A stretch of DNA of 64,000 nt from Pedobacter sp. Hv1 (GTDB lineage: Bacteria; Bacteroidota; Bacteroidia; Sphingobacteriales; Sphingobacteriaceae): positions 62,001-126,000 of the forward strand of contig NZ_LLWP01000005.1 in NCBI RefSeq assembly GCF_001412215.1, in the 5' to 3' direction. The position numbers were made by a program, and so were the translations under genes. Position 1 is the first letter of the stretch. Each line of letters opens with the position of its first letter. Positions 10,030-19,405 of this stretch are shown piece after piece. Under the pieces are notes generated by a model. It saw only the letters and a list, made by a program, of their open reading frames with translations, made no database searches and was not told the origin of the DNA.

Positions 10030-10189
10030 CCGTTTTATCTCACTACTACCTAACAGAAAATGCAAGTTTTATCATCAAATTACCATAACTTGATAAATGC
10101 CTTGTTAATGATGGTTTTAAATAGCTGTAACCACTTAAGTCTAATAGGTTTGCAACAATAGATAGCGCTAGATATCAACTCTAGCGTTG

Positions 10190-11008
10190 TTACATTTTGG
10201 AAGAATTGAGCTCTTGCCCTAAAAATACGGAGGCATGTGCATCAAAAGTAGTCACATCTCCAGAAGTGTAAAAAGCTCTTTTCGAGTTTTTGGCCAACTG
10301 TCCTTCCATCTCAGGATGTCTTTTCAGATAATCGACTAAACTATTTGCAACAATATCGCCCTGCGCCAACAACTGGATATTTTTAGGCAGGTATTGTTCA
10401 ATTTTTGGAATGAGCAATGGATAATGTGTACAAGCCAGTAAAATACAATCTATCTCTGCCGATTGCTGAAGAAGTTCTTGAAGATATTTGTTTACAAAAT
10501 AATCTGCCCCTTCATTTTCATGCTCTCCATTTTCAATAATAGGCACCCACATTGGACAACTCTGCTGATGCACCTTTACCTCTGGAAAAAAGTGGTTGAT
10601 TTCTATGGGATAGGAGTTTGAATTTACCGTACCTCTGGTACCCATTACACCTACTTGTTGAGTTTGGGTATAATTGCCAATAATTTCGGCCGTAGGCCTA
10701 ATTACACCCAACACCCTATGGTTAGGATATTTTTTGGGCAGATCTAATTGCTGAATATTCCTTAATGCTTTAGCAGAGGCCGTATTACAGGCTAAAATAA
10801 CCAAAGGGCAACCTTTCTCAAACAACCATTCTACACATTCTAAAGTATATTGATAGACGGTTTCAAAAGAATGATCGCCATAAGGAGAACGGGCATTATC
10901 GCCTAAATAAATATAATCGTACTGTGGAAGTTTTTCGGTGATAGATTTAAATACCGTTAAACCGCCAAAGCCAGAATCGAAAACACCTATTGAAAATTGA
11001 TTATTCAT
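10190..11008 (-). CDS. murI: Glutamate racemase
   Basis: Interconverts L- and D-glutamate for peptidoglycan. The substrate loop GVFDSGFGG is at residues 8-16, the first catalytic cysteine is in LACNTAS (Cys-74) and the second in LLACTHYPLL. The start is the ATG at 11008 (272 residues). A longer frame opens at 11038, but its first codons lie inside the terminator hairpin at 11020-11048, so that start is rejected. The position at the end of the bamA-ompH-ompH block is the usual one in Bacteroidota. Confidence 0.93.
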   Translation of the reverse strand: MNNQFSIGVFDSGFGGLTVFKSITEKLPQYDYIYLGDNARSPYGDHSFETVYQYTLECVEWLFEKGCPLVILACNTASAKALRNIQQLDLPKKYPNHRVLGVIRPTAEIIGNYTQTQQVGVMGTRGTVNSNSYPIEINHFFPEVKVHQQSCPMWVPIIENGEHENEGADYFVNKYLQELLQQSAEIDCILLACTHYPLLIPKIEQYLPKNIQLLAQGDIVANSLVDYLKRHPEMEGQLAKNSKRAFYTSGDVTTFDAHASVFLGQELNSSKM

Positions 11009-11019
11009 TGCAAAAAAAA

Positions 11020-11048
11020 GCGGAATTAAGTTGAACACTTAATTCCGC
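11020..11048 (-). terminator. Strong terminator between ompH and murI
   Basis: A perfect 11-base stem, GCGGAATTAAG with CTTAATTCCGC around a 7-base loop, is followed on the minus strand by eight T and then, after a few bases, the murI ATG. murI must depend on readthrough or on a promoter overlapping this hairpin. Confidence 0.88.
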
Positions 11049-11070
11049 AAGATATTAATTATTTATCTAA

Positions 11071-11673
11071 TTATTGTTTAGGCTTAGCAGCACCTGCACC
11101 TGGTTTTGCAGCAGGAGCTGGAGTGGTTGCAGAGATACCCAATTTAGTTTTAACCGCAGCAGTAATATCTTCGCCACCATCAAAATAAAGTAAGTTATTG
11201 AAACCTTGAGATCCAGAGATATCAAAAACATAAGCCAATCCTTTTTCTTTAGCTACTGCATTCACTGCACCACTTAATTTTTGACCAACTGGAGGAAACA
11301 ATTCGTTTCTTTTAGCTTCTACAGCTTCGTTACCTTTAGTTTGCGCATCTTGAATTCTTTTTTGAAGATCTTGTAATTCAATTTCTGCTGCTTGCAATTC
11401 TTTGCCTACTACATCTTTGTTGGCTTCACTTAATGTTTTTTGTTTGTCTTGCGCTGCTTTGTATTTTGTAGCCAATTCTTGACTCATTTTTTCTAGATCA
11501 CCTTGCAATTTTTTTGCAAATGTTTCTAGTGCAGTCTGTGCCGTTTTTGCTTCTGGCATAGTTGCATAAATTTCATCGGTATTTAAATGACCGAATTTTT
11601 GTTGAGCATTGGCAACATTTGTTATTAGCATTAATCCTGCTGCAACAAAAAATACGTTAATTAACTTTCTCAT
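11071..11673 (-). CDS. Skp/OmpH-type periplasmic chaperone (downstream copy)
   Basis: A 200-residue protein with a cleavable signal peptide (MRKLINVFFVAAG... ending ANAQ). The mature part starts KFGHLNTDEIYATMPEAK, continues with a long Lys/Glu/Gln-rich coiled coil (residues about 45-125), and returns to the body strand YVFDISGSQGFNNLLYFD. This is the jellyfish-like Skp/OmpH architecture that holds unfolded outer-membrane proteins for BamA. The C terminus is an Ala/Pro/Lys-rich tail. It is the second of two adjacent ompH genes behind bamA. Confidence 0.9.
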   Translation of the reverse strand: MRKLINVFFVAAGLMLITNVANAQQKFGHLNTDEIYATMPEAKTAQTALETFAKKLQGDLEKMSQELATKYKAAQDKQKTLSEANKDVVGKELQAAEIELQDLQKRIQDAQTKGNEAVEAKRNELFPPVGQKLSGAVNAVAKEKGLAYVFDISGSQGFNNLLYFDGGEDITAAVKTKLGISATTPAPAAKPGAGAAKPKQ

Positions 11674-11721
11674 TTTTCTATTTACTTAATAATTGTTTTA
11701 TATTTTACTCTCTATTTTGTT

Positions 11722-12252
11722 TTATTTAACAAGTGTACCAGGTTTATAACCCAATTTAATAATCACATCATTACTAATGTCATAATTGCTACTTGCGTAA
11801 ATCATCATTGTAGATTCACTACTTTTATCAAACACAAAATCAATGAATTTACCTTTTGCAGTTTCTGCAATAGTTGTTGCTATTTTCTCTTGTATTGGTT
11901 TTAACAACTTGGTACGCATTTGGAAAAGTTCTCCTTCTGGTCCAAATTTTAAACGTTGCAATTCTTTTGCTTTTCTTTCTTTTTCAATGATATCGTTTTC
12001 TCTACGTTTACGCATATCGTCTGTTAACAATACTTGATCTGCTTGATAAGCTTTATACATTTTATCTATTTCAGAAAAGCTATCATCAATTTGTTTTTGG
12101 TATTGTTGAGACATTCCATCTATTTGTGTTAATGATGATTTGTACTCTGGCAAATGCTTTAAGATATATTCTGTATCAACATAAGCAAATTTTTGTGCTG
12201 ATGCACCTAATCCAATTAAGAGCAAAAAGCTAGCTAATATATATTTTTTCAT
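11722..12252 (-). CDS. Skp/OmpH-type periplasmic chaperone (upstream copy)
   Basis: Start set at the ATG at 12252, which gives a normal signal peptide (MKKYILASFLLLIGLGASAQ). The longer frame opening at 12384 would run 100 bases into bamA and has no signal sequence at its front. The mature protein has FAYVDTEYILKHLPEYK, a central coiled coil, and a C-terminal return segment FDFVFDKSSESTMMIYA-like (seen as IDFVFDKSSES). It lies 31 bases after bamA and should act as a periplasmic holdase for outer-membrane proteins. Confidence 0.9.
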   Translation of the reverse strand: MKKYILASFLLLIGLGASAQKFAYVDTEYILKHLPEYKSSLTQIDGMSQQYQKQIDDSFSEIDKMYKAYQADQVLLTDDMRKRRENDIIEKERKAKELQRLKFGPEGELFQMRTKLLKPIQEKIATTIAETAKGKFIDFVFDKSSESTMMIYASSNYDISNDVIIKLGYKPGTLVK

Positions 12253-12283
12253 TGACCTAACATTGTTTTTTAATGCTATAAAG

Positions 12284-14821
12284 TTAATTAAATCCTCCGA
12301 GTTGTTGTGCAATACTAAAGTGGAATTGACCTTTATTGGCATCTGGAATACCTGGTATTTTATCAAATCCGTAACCATAATCAATGCCTAACAAACCAAA
12401 TATCGGTAAAAATATTTTTGCGCCAATACCTAATGAACGTCTTACGTTAAACGGATTGTAATCGCTAAACTTATTCCAAGTATTACCACCTTCGGCAAAT
12501 GCAGTTACAAACGCTGTTGCTTGTTGTGAGTTGATTACTGGATATCTTAATTCAAGAACATATTTGGTGAAAATTGGGCTACCAGAAGTTTGCGCATTAT
12601 TGATATTAGCACCTACCGGAACAACAGAGTTGTTAGAGTAACCACGCATTGCAATCAATTCAGAACCTTGTAAGAAATCAAATCCCTGCATACCATCACC
12701 ACCTAATTTAAAACGTTCGAAAGCAGATTGACCTACGGCTTTATTATATGAACCTAAGAAACCAAATTGTGCTTGCGCTTTTAATACCAATTTACCCGTT
12801 ACTGTTTGGAACCACTGCGATTCAAATTTCCACTTATGGTACTCAGTAAACCTATAACGTTGTTTATCTGAAGCTATTGCATAGTTTACATTATTTAGCA
12901 ATGAGTAAGGTGGTGTTGCCTGTATGGTAAACTTAATGTACGAACCACCAGTTGGGAAAATATTATGGTTTCTTGAGTCTCTTGCAATTTCTTGTGTTAA
13001 GTTTAAGTTGTAAGAGGTACCTGTTTTAAATAAATAACCTTGGTAGTTATTTAAGATATACTGGTTCAAGTTAATAGAGTGAACTAATGAGAACCAGTTA
13101 TCTGGCCATTTTAGTTTTCTACCTAAACTAAATGAAACTCCATTTAAACGAATTTTGTATGCATTTGCATCAGACAATGCCAAACCATTAGATTGCAAAG
13201 AGGTAAATGCACTTACACCAAAACTTACAGGTTTTTTACCACCAAACCATGGCTCAGAGAAAGAGAAGCTATATGATTGGTAATATTTACCATTGGTCTG
13301 TCCACGTAAGCTTAGTTTTTGTCCATCGCCTTTTGGCAATGGTTTATAAGCATTACCATTAAATATGTTTCTTAACGAGAAGTTATTAAAGGTTAATCCT
13401 AATGTACCAATTACACGGCCACCACCAAAACCACCTGATAGCTCAATTTGATCTGAAGGCTTTTCTTCCACATGGTATTCAATATCTACTGTACCATCTG
13501 CTGTGTTAGGTTTAGGAATAGGATTTGTTTTCGATTCATCAAAATTTCCTAATTGACCAATTTCACGCACTGTTCTAATCAAATCGGCTTTAGAGAATTT
13601 CTCTCCTGGCTTGGTACGTACCTCACGCAATACAACACGATCATTGGTAATGGTGTTACCCACGATACTGATTTTGTTGTTTGTATATTGAGGACCTTCG
13701 TAAATACGCATTTCTATATCAACGGTATCGTTTTGGATTTTGGTTTGGATGGGATCAATATTAAATGTCAAATACCCATCATTTAGGTAAAGACTTGATA
13801 CATCATCTCCATTTGCACTTCCACGTAATTTTGCCTCTAATTTCTCTTCGCTAAAGATCTCTCCTTTTTCTATCCCGAAGATCTTTTTTAAAGTTTGTGT
13901 ATCATATTTTGCATTCCCAACCCAGGTTACATTACCAAAGTAATATTTAGGGCCTTCGTGCACCTTCAATTTAATGCCAATGGCCTTATCACTATATTGA
14001 TAAATGCTATCTTTTAATACAGCAGCATCTCTATAGCCCTTTTCTTGCATTTTGGCTACAAGTTTCAGTTTATCTTCTTCGTATTTTTCTTTGCTGAATT
14101 TACCACTACCAAAAATTTTATAAAAAGCCTGCTGTTTAGTCTTTTTAAGGTATTTTCTCAGTTTTGAAGATCTGAAGTCTTTGTTTCCTTCAAAGTTGAT
14201 CTCGTGTACTTTTACACGTTTCCCTTTGTTGATATTCACTTGCAAGATCACGTTGTTCTCGCCGTTAGGATCTGGTTTTGATACGTAATCGATTTTGGTG
14301 AAGAAATATCCTTTATCTAAAAGGTATTTTCTAACAATAGCACTAGTAGTATTATATAAGTTGTCGTTTACAATTGTTTTCCCTGCTTTATCAGCTAATT
14401 TTTCGTTGAGGTCTGTTTTTTGTGATTTGCTAATACCTGTAATATCAAAAGAAGTTAAACGTGGACGTTCTACCACTTCAATATCAAAAAACACCGTATC
14501 ACCTACCAATTTTGACACGTTTAATTGTACATCATCAAACAAACCCTGTGCCCAAAGGTTTTTAATTGCACTTGCAGTTACCTCACCTGGTAGGGTTACT
14601 CTTTCCCCTTTTGTTAATTTAGATAAAATGATAATTGTTTCTTTATCAAGGTATTTGGTACCGGTTAAAGTTGTTCCACCAATTACATATTCTTTTGGAC
14701 TAAAATAATCTAGGTCTAAGCCGTTTACTTTTAAGCTTGCTGTAGCAGGCTGCTGACGAATCTGAGCTATTGTTGGCAAGCCAATTAACAGCAGAAATAT
14801 AAGTTGGTATATTCTTTTCAT
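12284..14821 (-). CDS. bamA: Outer-membrane protein assembly factor BamA (Omp85)
   Basis: The central pore-forming subunit of the BAM complex. A signal peptide (ending LPTIAQ) precedes about five POTRA domains spanning residues 30-450, each showing repeated strands of the type GNxxxxxxxxL (for example INFEGNKDFRSSKL and VGNAKYDTQTL). The 16-stranded barrel follows; the Omp85 signature is seen in the GGDGMQGFDF and MRGY segments, and the C-terminal strand ends with Phe-Asn. At 845 residues it is a typical Bacteroidota length. It heads the bamA-ompH-ompH group and follows uppS. Confidence 0.95.
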   Translation of the reverse strand: MKRIYQLIFLLLIGLPTIAQIRQQPATASLKVNGLDLDYFSPKEYVIGGTTLTGTKYLDKETIIILSKLTKGERVTLPGEVTASAIKNLWAQGLFDDVQLNVSKLVGDTVFFDIEVVERPRLTSFDITGISKSQKTDLNEKLADKAGKTIVNDNLYNTTSAIVRKYLLDKGYFFTKIDYVSKPDPNGENNVILQVNINKGKRVKVHEINFEGNKDFRSSKLRKYLKKTKQQAFYKIFGSGKFSKEKYEEDKLKLVAKMQEKGYRDAAVLKDSIYQYSDKAIGIKLKVHEGPKYYFGNVTWVGNAKYDTQTLKKIFGIEKGEIFSEEKLEAKLRGSANGDDVSSLYLNDGYLTFNIDPIQTKIQNDTVDIEMRIYEGPQYTNNKISIVGNTITNDRVVLREVRTKPGEKFSKADLIRTVREIGQLGNFDESKTNPIPKPNTADGTVDIEYHVEEKPSDQIELSGGFGGGRVIGTLGLTFNNFSLRNIFNGNAYKPLPKGDGQKLSLRGQTNGKYYQSYSFSFSEPWFGGKKPVSFGVSAFTSLQSNGLALSDANAYKIRLNGVSFSLGRKLKWPDNWFSLVHSINLNQYILNNYQGYLFKTGTSYNLNLTQEIARDSRNHNIFPTGGSYIKFTIQATPPYSLLNNVNYAIASDKQRYRFTEYHKWKFESQWFQTVTGKLVLKAQAQFGFLGSYNKAVGQSAFERFKLGGDGMQGFDFLQGSELIAMRGYSNNSVVPVGANINNAQTSGSPIFTKYVLELRYPVINSQQATAFVTAFAEGGNTWNKFSDYNPFNVRRSLGIGAKIFLPIFGLLGIDYGYGFDKIPGIPDANKGQFHFSIAQQLGGFN

Positions 14822-14884
14822 TTACAATTTAAAAAACGTTGCTAAGTTAATTTAAACACCTGTTAAAAAGTGTTAAAAGTAAAA

Positions 14885-15625
14885 TTAGTTCAGTTGTTCA
14901 CTAATTTTTCCAAAGCGACGTTCGCGTTTTTGGTAATCTACAATGGCTTCAAAAAGATCTTCTCTTCTAAAGTCTGGCCATAAAGTTTCGGTAAAATACA
15001 ATTCGGTATAAGCAATTTGCCACAAGAGGAAATTACTTACTCTGTGCTCGCCACTGGTGCGGATCATTAACTCTGGATCTGGCATCTGAGCAGTTGTGAG
15101 TTGGGCAGCAAAAGCATCTTCATTAATTTCTTCTAATGTAATTTCTTCTGCTTGTACTTGTTGGGCCAGCCTTTTGGCAGCTTCCAATATTTCCCATTTG
15201 GCGCTGTAACTTAAGGCCAATGTTAAGGTGCATTTGGTGTTTTTGCTAGTAATTTCCATCACATTAGCCAAATCATCAATGCATTTTTGAGGTAAAGATT
15301 TTAAATCGCCAATGGCGTTTAATCTTACGTTATTCTTGTTCAGTGTTTCTGCTTCTTGGTTAATGGTCGAAATTAACAGTTCCATTAAAGCATTTACTTC
15401 TTCAATAGGTCTGTTCCAATTTTCTGTAGAAAAGGCATAAACGGTTAAATATTTTATCCCAATATCTACACAACCTTCTACAATATCTTTTACAGAAAGT
15501 ACGCCACTCTCGTGACCAAAAACCCGAAATTTACCTTGATTTTTAGCCCATCTGCCATTGCCATCCATAATAATTGCGATGTGCTCTGGTAAGCGTGTAA
15601 TGTCTATTTGTTCTTTAAATCCCAT
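14885..15625 (-). CDS. uppS: Isoprenyl transferase (undecaprenyl diphosphate synthase)
   Basis: Condenses isopentenyl units onto farnesyl diphosphate to make the lipid carrier for peptidoglycan and O-antigen. Signature IAIIMDGNGRWAK contains the catalytic Asp-21; YLTVYAFSTENWNRP and the C-terminal DPELMIRTSGEHRVSNFLLW (in parts, RTSGE and NFLLW) are diagnostic of the cis-prenyltransferase family. The start is the ATG at 15625; a longer frame begins with TTG at 15640. It sits 20 bases behind the DUF6089 gene and 63 bases before bamA. Confidence 0.95.
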   Translation of the reverse strand: MGFKEQIDITRLPEHIAIIMDGNGRWAKNQGKFRVFGHESGVLSVKDIVEGCVDIGIKYLTVYAFSTENWNRPIEEVNALMELLISTINQEAETLNKNNVRLNAIGDLKSLPQKCIDDLANVMEITSKNTKCTLTLALSYSAKWEILEAAKRLAQQVQAEEITLEEINEDAFAAQLTTAQMPDPELMIRTSGEHRVSNFLLWQIAYTELYFTETLWPDFRREDLFEAIVDYQKRERRFGKISEQLN

Positions 15626-15644
15626 TAATATTTTAAGCAACGCT

Positions 15645-16451
15645 TTAAAAAGTAAAGCATTTTTGGCTCACAAAGGTATAAGATATCCCAATACTTACAA
15701 ACATGTAGGTATCTCTTTTTCTAAAATCGCCTCTTTGTTCTCCTGCATTACGTAATCCTGTAGGGTCTGATAGAAACATACTTTGCGCTCTTTCATTGGG
15801 CGGATCTCCATTCCAAGAGTTTTTCGAGGGATAAACTCCGCTCACATCATCTAGGTAGTCTGTAAAAGCTACCCGATAACCAATTTGAGAAAATGCCGTT
15901 AAATTGTCTGTTAATTTATATTTTGCCCCTGCACCAAAAGGCATGGTAATGGCATAGTTGCGATAAAGGTTTTCTGGGCCCTCTGTTCTATACAACCTTA
16001 AGGTTACATCGCCCCCACCCGTAGTTGCTTTTCTTTTGGGCTCATAAAGGAAACCGCCTATCCCAGCAAAGATATATGGAGAAAACCTGCGTTTGCTGAT
16101 CGGAGAATAGATATCGAAAAAGTTGAAATTTCCGATAAAGCTGATTTCATTAATTGAGGTATAAAAATTGAGCTGTCTATTGTTTCTAAACTCTGCATTC
16201 GATGAAGTTAAATCGTTAGCCTTGATTTGACCATGGGTAAAATGTAAACCAAGCCCCCAATATGGATCGAAGTTAATCCGAGCAAATGCACCAGCAGCAA
16301 TACCACTAATTTTTATCGGATTGTTTACATTAAGATCACCCATGTATCCTGCACCTCCAAGATCAATGCCTATTTCGGCTCTTTGCGCAAAAGCAGTTGA
16401 AAACAGGCAGAAAAATAAAAGAAAGGATAAAACTAGTTTTTTGTATCGCAT
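15645..16451 (-). CDS. DUF6089-type outer-membrane beta-barrel protein
   Basis: A 268-residue exported protein with a signal peptide ending STAFAQ and alternating aromatic and polar strands typical of a small outer-membrane barrel (GAGYMGDLNV, YWGLGLHFTHG, SPYIFAGIGGF, FSQIGYRVAFTDYLDDVSG). It occupies the nadK-to-uppS slot in which Bacteroidota genomes carry a DUF6089 protein; some relatives are implicated in type IX secretion or gliding, but no function can be assigned here. It overlaps no neighbour; its ATG lies one base from the nadK stop. Confidence 0.75.
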   Translation of the reverse strand: MRYKKLVLSFLLFFCLFSTAFAQRAEIGIDLGGAGYMGDLNVNNPIKISGIAAGAFARINFDPYWGLGLHFTHGQIKANDLTSSNAEFRNNRQLNFYTSINEISFIGNFNFFDIYSPISKRRFSPYIFAGIGGFLYEPKRKATTGGGDVTLRLYRTEGPENLYRNYAITMPFGAGAKYKLTDNLTAFSQIGYRVAFTDYLDDVSGVYPSKNSWNGDPPNERAQSMFLSDPTGLRNAGEQRGDFRKRDTYMFVSIGISYTFVSQKCFTF

Positions 16452-16452
16452 T

Positions 16453-17334
16453 TTAATAGTTACGGGTATCTATACCCCAAAGTAATTTATTCCTTAACGT
16501 AGTTAAATAACTTTCATTGTTAAGGCGAAGTAGATTAACATTAAAACTGGCTTTATTGATGTTGATTTTAACAGACCGGTCTACCGTTTCCGTTCTCGAA
16601 TCGCAAGAAACCAAAAATTTGGTGCTTCTTGCCTCAATTTCAAAAGTCAACTTCACATCGTCGGGAACAATAATTGGTCTCACATTTAAATTATGTGGTG
16701 CAATTGGTGTAATGACAAAATTTTGTGCGTTGGGCAATATAATTGGTCCTCCGCAACTTAATGAGTAAGCCGTTGAACCTGTTGGAGTGGCAATAATCAA
16801 TCCATCTGCCCAATAAGAATTGATAAATTCTCCATTCATATAGGCATGAATGATCATCATCGCAGAGTTATCTCTTCTGTGGATAGTGATATCGTTCAAG
16901 GCAAAATTCTCATCTCCAAATAAGGAGTTCTGCGATTCGAAGTTTAAAATGCTTCTTTTATCTAAAGAATATTCGCCTTTTACCAAAGCTTCAATTGCTG
17001 TTTTAATTTCGGTTTTGTTGATACTGGCCAAAAAGCCTAATCGGCCAAAATTGATCCCTATTACTGGAATTTGAGAATCGCGAATTAAAGATAAAGTATC
17101 TAATAGTGTGCCATCGCCTCCCAAACTTAATAACACATCAACTTCGGTTAATAGTTCTTTATGGGTAGAAAATGTGATGACATTTGCAGGCAGCTTCACC
17201 TTAGGTTTGATAAAGTTGTAAAACTTTAGATAAACCAAGATCGTAACTTGTTGTTGGGCCAATGCATCGAACACTTCTTGTACAAAAGGCAAAACACTAT
17301 CATTAAAATCTCTACCGTAGATTGCTATTCTCAT
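16453..17334 (-). CDS. nadK: NAD kinase
   Basis: Phosphorylates NAD to NADP with ATP or polyphosphate. The family signature GGDGTLLDT is at residues 72-80, preceded by the strand DVLLSL. INFGRLGFLA and the substrate-binding stretch ATPTGSTAYSLSCGGPI are intact. Length 293 is normal. The gene lies 7 bases after the CBS-domain gene and leads into DUF6089-uppS-bamA in what looks like one operon. Confidence 0.95.
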   Translation of the reverse strand: MRIAIYGRDFNDSVLPFVQEVFDALAQQQVTILVYLKFYNFIKPKVKLPANVITFSTHKELLTEVDVLLSLGGDGTLLDTLSLIRDSQIPVIGINFGRLGFLASINKTEIKTAIEALVKGEYSLDKRSILNFESQNSLFGDENFALNDITIHRRDNSAMMIIHAYMNGEFINSYWADGLIIATPTGSTAYSLSCGGPIILPNAQNFVITPIAPHNLNVRPIIVPDDVKLTFEIEARSTKFLVSCDSRTETVDRSVKININKASFNVNLLRLNNESYLTTLRNKLLWGIDTRNY

Positions 17335-17341
17335 GTAGGCT

Positions 17342-18004
17342 TTATACGTTTAAATAGTTCATGAAAGAATTGAATCGATCTGCTGAACCATCATCGTTTT
17401 GTGAATTGTTAAAAACAGCTTTAACTTCGTAGTTGTAACGCTCAAAAGAGGCAATGATACTCGATAGTTCTGTTTTATTGATCTTTAAGGTCACTTCTAA
17501 TTTTGTAGAATCGGCAAAAGAGCTCACATATGAAGAAAGAATCTGTGCATTATCTGCCTCTACAATCTGGGCCATATGTGCCAACGAATTATTTCTATTG
17601 CTAATTTCTAAAACAATAATTCCTCCAGGTTCTTTCAAGGCATACATATCAGCCGTATAGGCCAAAAGATTATGGATAGAAACTACACCTAAGTAATTTT
17701 TGTTCATATCTAAAACTGGCACCAACGACAATTGTAATTGGTTAAACAGTCGCACTACATCATATATATGTGCATTTTCGAAAACAAAGGGATTTAAGAT
17801 TGAAAGGGATAAACCACCAATAGGTGTTTCTTGATCTCTAATTTCAATCAGTTCGTCTTCGGCTACCAGCCCTAAAAACTGAGCTTCGTTTACAATTGGT
17901 AAATGGTAAAGTTTAAACTCACTCATCCTATCTAAAGCTTTCTGTACACTATCAGAAGTCTTTAGTGGTGGAATTATATTTGATATGAGTTCGCCTGCTA
18001 ACAT
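17342..18004 (-). CDS. CBS-domain protein
   Basis: A 220-residue cytoplasmic protein with two N-terminal CBS motifs. The first is at residues about 5-60 (IIPPLKTSDSVQKALDRM, LPIVNEAQFLGLVAED) and the second at about 75-135 (SLVPVLDMNKNYLGVVS). An ACT-like or otherwise unassigned C-terminal region follows (KLEVTLKINKTELSSIIASF). CBS pairs bind adenosine nucleotides and act as regulatory modules. The position directly before nadK is conserved in Bacteroidota, which makes a role in sensing nucleotide state plausible but unproven. It starts immediately after the alpha/beta hydrolase stop with no spacer. Confidence 0.8.
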   Translation of the reverse strand: MLAGELISNIIPPLKTSDSVQKALDRMSEFKLYHLPIVNEAQFLGLVAEDELIEIRDQETPIGGLSLSILNPFVFENAHIYDVVRLFNQLQLSLVPVLDMNKNYLGVVSIHNLLAYTADMYALKEPGGIIVLEISNRNNSLAHMAQIVEADNAQILSSYVSSFADSTKLEVTLKINKTELSSIIASFERYNYEVKAVFNNSQNDDGSADRFNSFMNYLNV

Positions 18005-18769
18005 TTATTTTAATAGAATTCTGTTTAAAAATTTATCTAAATATGCATTAAATTCTGTTGGTCTTTCCATCATGGGTGCATGTCCACATTTATCTACCCA
18101 ATTTAATTCTGAATTAGGCAAAAGCTCATGGAATTCTATAGCAACATCTGGAGGCGTAATTTTATCTTGTTTACCCCAAATTAAAGAAACCGGAATAGTT
18201 ATTCTAGACAGTTCCTTATTCATATTATGGCGTATGGCCGATTTTGCCAAAGCTAAAATGCGAATTACCCTCGAGCGGTCATTTACAGATTTAAAAACTT
18301 CGTCAACAAGTTCTTTAGTTGCTGTTGCCGGATCATAAAATGTAAATTCTACCTTCTCTCTAATGTAATCGTAACTTTCTCTTCTAGGAAACGAACCACC
18401 AAAAGCATTTTCGTATAAACCAGAACTGCCTGTTAATACCAATGCCTTTACAAACTCTTGATGTGCTACCGTAAAAACCAAACCTACATGTCCACCCAAA
18501 GAGTTTCCAATTAAAACCGCTTGACTCAGTTTTTTGAACTTCATAAAACGGTGCAGGTATTTTGATAAACTTTTAACACCTAAAGTTAAGATAGGCAACT
18601 CATAAATTGGCAATATTGGTACTACAACGTGATAACTGGCTTTAAAGTGATCAAGTACTGGTTCCCAATTACTTAACTCGCCCATTAATCCATGAAGTAA
18701 TATTAACGTCTCGCCTTCGCCCGCCTCTATAAATTTAAACCCCTCTTCTTCAATTACTTCGTATTCCAT
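18005..18769 (-). CDS. Alpha/beta-fold hydrolase
   Basis: A 254-residue cytoplasmic protein. The oxyanion strand LILLHGLMGELSNWEP is followed by the nucleophile elbow GNSLGG (Ser-90), an acid in WGKQDKITPPD, and the catalytic His in KCGHAPMMERP. The natural substrate is unknown; small esters or C-C bond cleavage are typical of the family. It is the first gene of the run that continues through the CBS protein, nadK, DUF6089 and uppS. Confidence 0.85.
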   Translation of the reverse strand: MEYEVIEEEGFKFIEAGEGETLILLHGLMGELSNWEPVLDHFKASYHVVVPILPIYELPILTLGVKSLSKYLHRFMKFKKLSQAVLIGNSLGGHVGLVFTVAHQEFVKALVLTGSSGLYENAFGGSFPRRESYDYIREKVEFTFYDPATATKELVDEVFKSVNDRSRVIRILALAKSAIRHNMNKELSRITIPVSLIWGKQDKITPPDVAIEFHELLPNSELNWVDKCGHAPMMERPTEFNAYLDKFLNRILLK

Positions 18770-18880
18770 ATATGGTATTAGTTGTATAGTAAGTGCTACT
18801 AAGTTAATAGAGTAAAATTAAATTATGGTAAATAATCTAAATATTTTTCTAAAAACCGCATTACTGATGCAATACTAATT

Positions 18881-19327
18881 TTAGGCCAATTGCGCTTTTA
18901 CAATTTCCCCTATTAATTTTCCATCAGCTTTGCCTGCTAATTCTTTATTAGCTAAGCCCATTATTTTTCCCATTTCTTTAACACTTGTTGCACCAGATTC
19001 GGCAATAATTTTGGCAATAATTTGCTCAATAGCTGCTCTATCCAATTGTTGTGGTAAAAATTGGCTAATTACATCTATTTCCTCTTGCTCTACATTGTAT
19101 AAATCTTCACGACCTTGCTCTTTATAAATGGTTGCAGACTCTTTGCGTTGTTTAACCAATCTCTGTAGAATTTTAATTTCTGCATCTGCATTGATCTCTT
19201 CTGCATGTCCTTTTTCTGTTTTTGCCAATAACAAAGCTGCTTTAATGGCCCTTAAACCTCTTAGTTTGGCCTGATCTTTAGCCAACATGGCTTGTTTTAT
19301 TTCTTGATCTATTGTAGTTGATATCAT
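18881..19327 (-). CDS. GatB/YqeY-domain protein
   Basis: A 148-residue helical protein related to the C-terminal tail domain of the amidotransferase subunit GatB. Typical features are the N-terminal helix LRGLRAIKAALLLAKTEK, the central IDVISQFLPQQL, and the C-terminal MGKIMGLANKELAGKADGK. The family may bind tRNA, but stand-alone YqeY proteins have no well-established function. It is flanked by intergenic stretches of 80-110 bases on both sides. Confidence 0.88.
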   Translation of the reverse strand: MISTTIDQEIKQAMLAKDQAKLRGLRAIKAALLLAKTEKGHAEEINADAEIKILQRLVKQRKESATIYKEQGREDLYNVEQEEIDVISQFLPQQLDRAAIEQIIAKIIAESGATSVKEMGKIMGLANKELAGKADGKLIGEIVKAQLA

Positions 19328-19405
19328 TTTCTTCTTGTTTAATCGATTAATTGTTTCAACTGGTTAACTGCATCAGGCAATTTCTCAATTTAAACAGTTA
19401 ACCTG

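Noticed and set aside
10154..10187. Hairpin CGCTAGA/TCTAGCG after murI
   Set aside because: The stem is only seven bases and lacks a T-run on the murI strand, so I do not call it a terminator.
11008..11038. Longer N terminus for murI
   Set aside because: The extra codons are inside a perfect terminator hairpin, and family members start at the MNNQFSIGVFDSG-type segment.
12252..12384. Longer N terminus for the first ompH gene
   Set aside because: It would overlap bamA by about 100 bases and would hide a standard signal peptide that begins at 12252.
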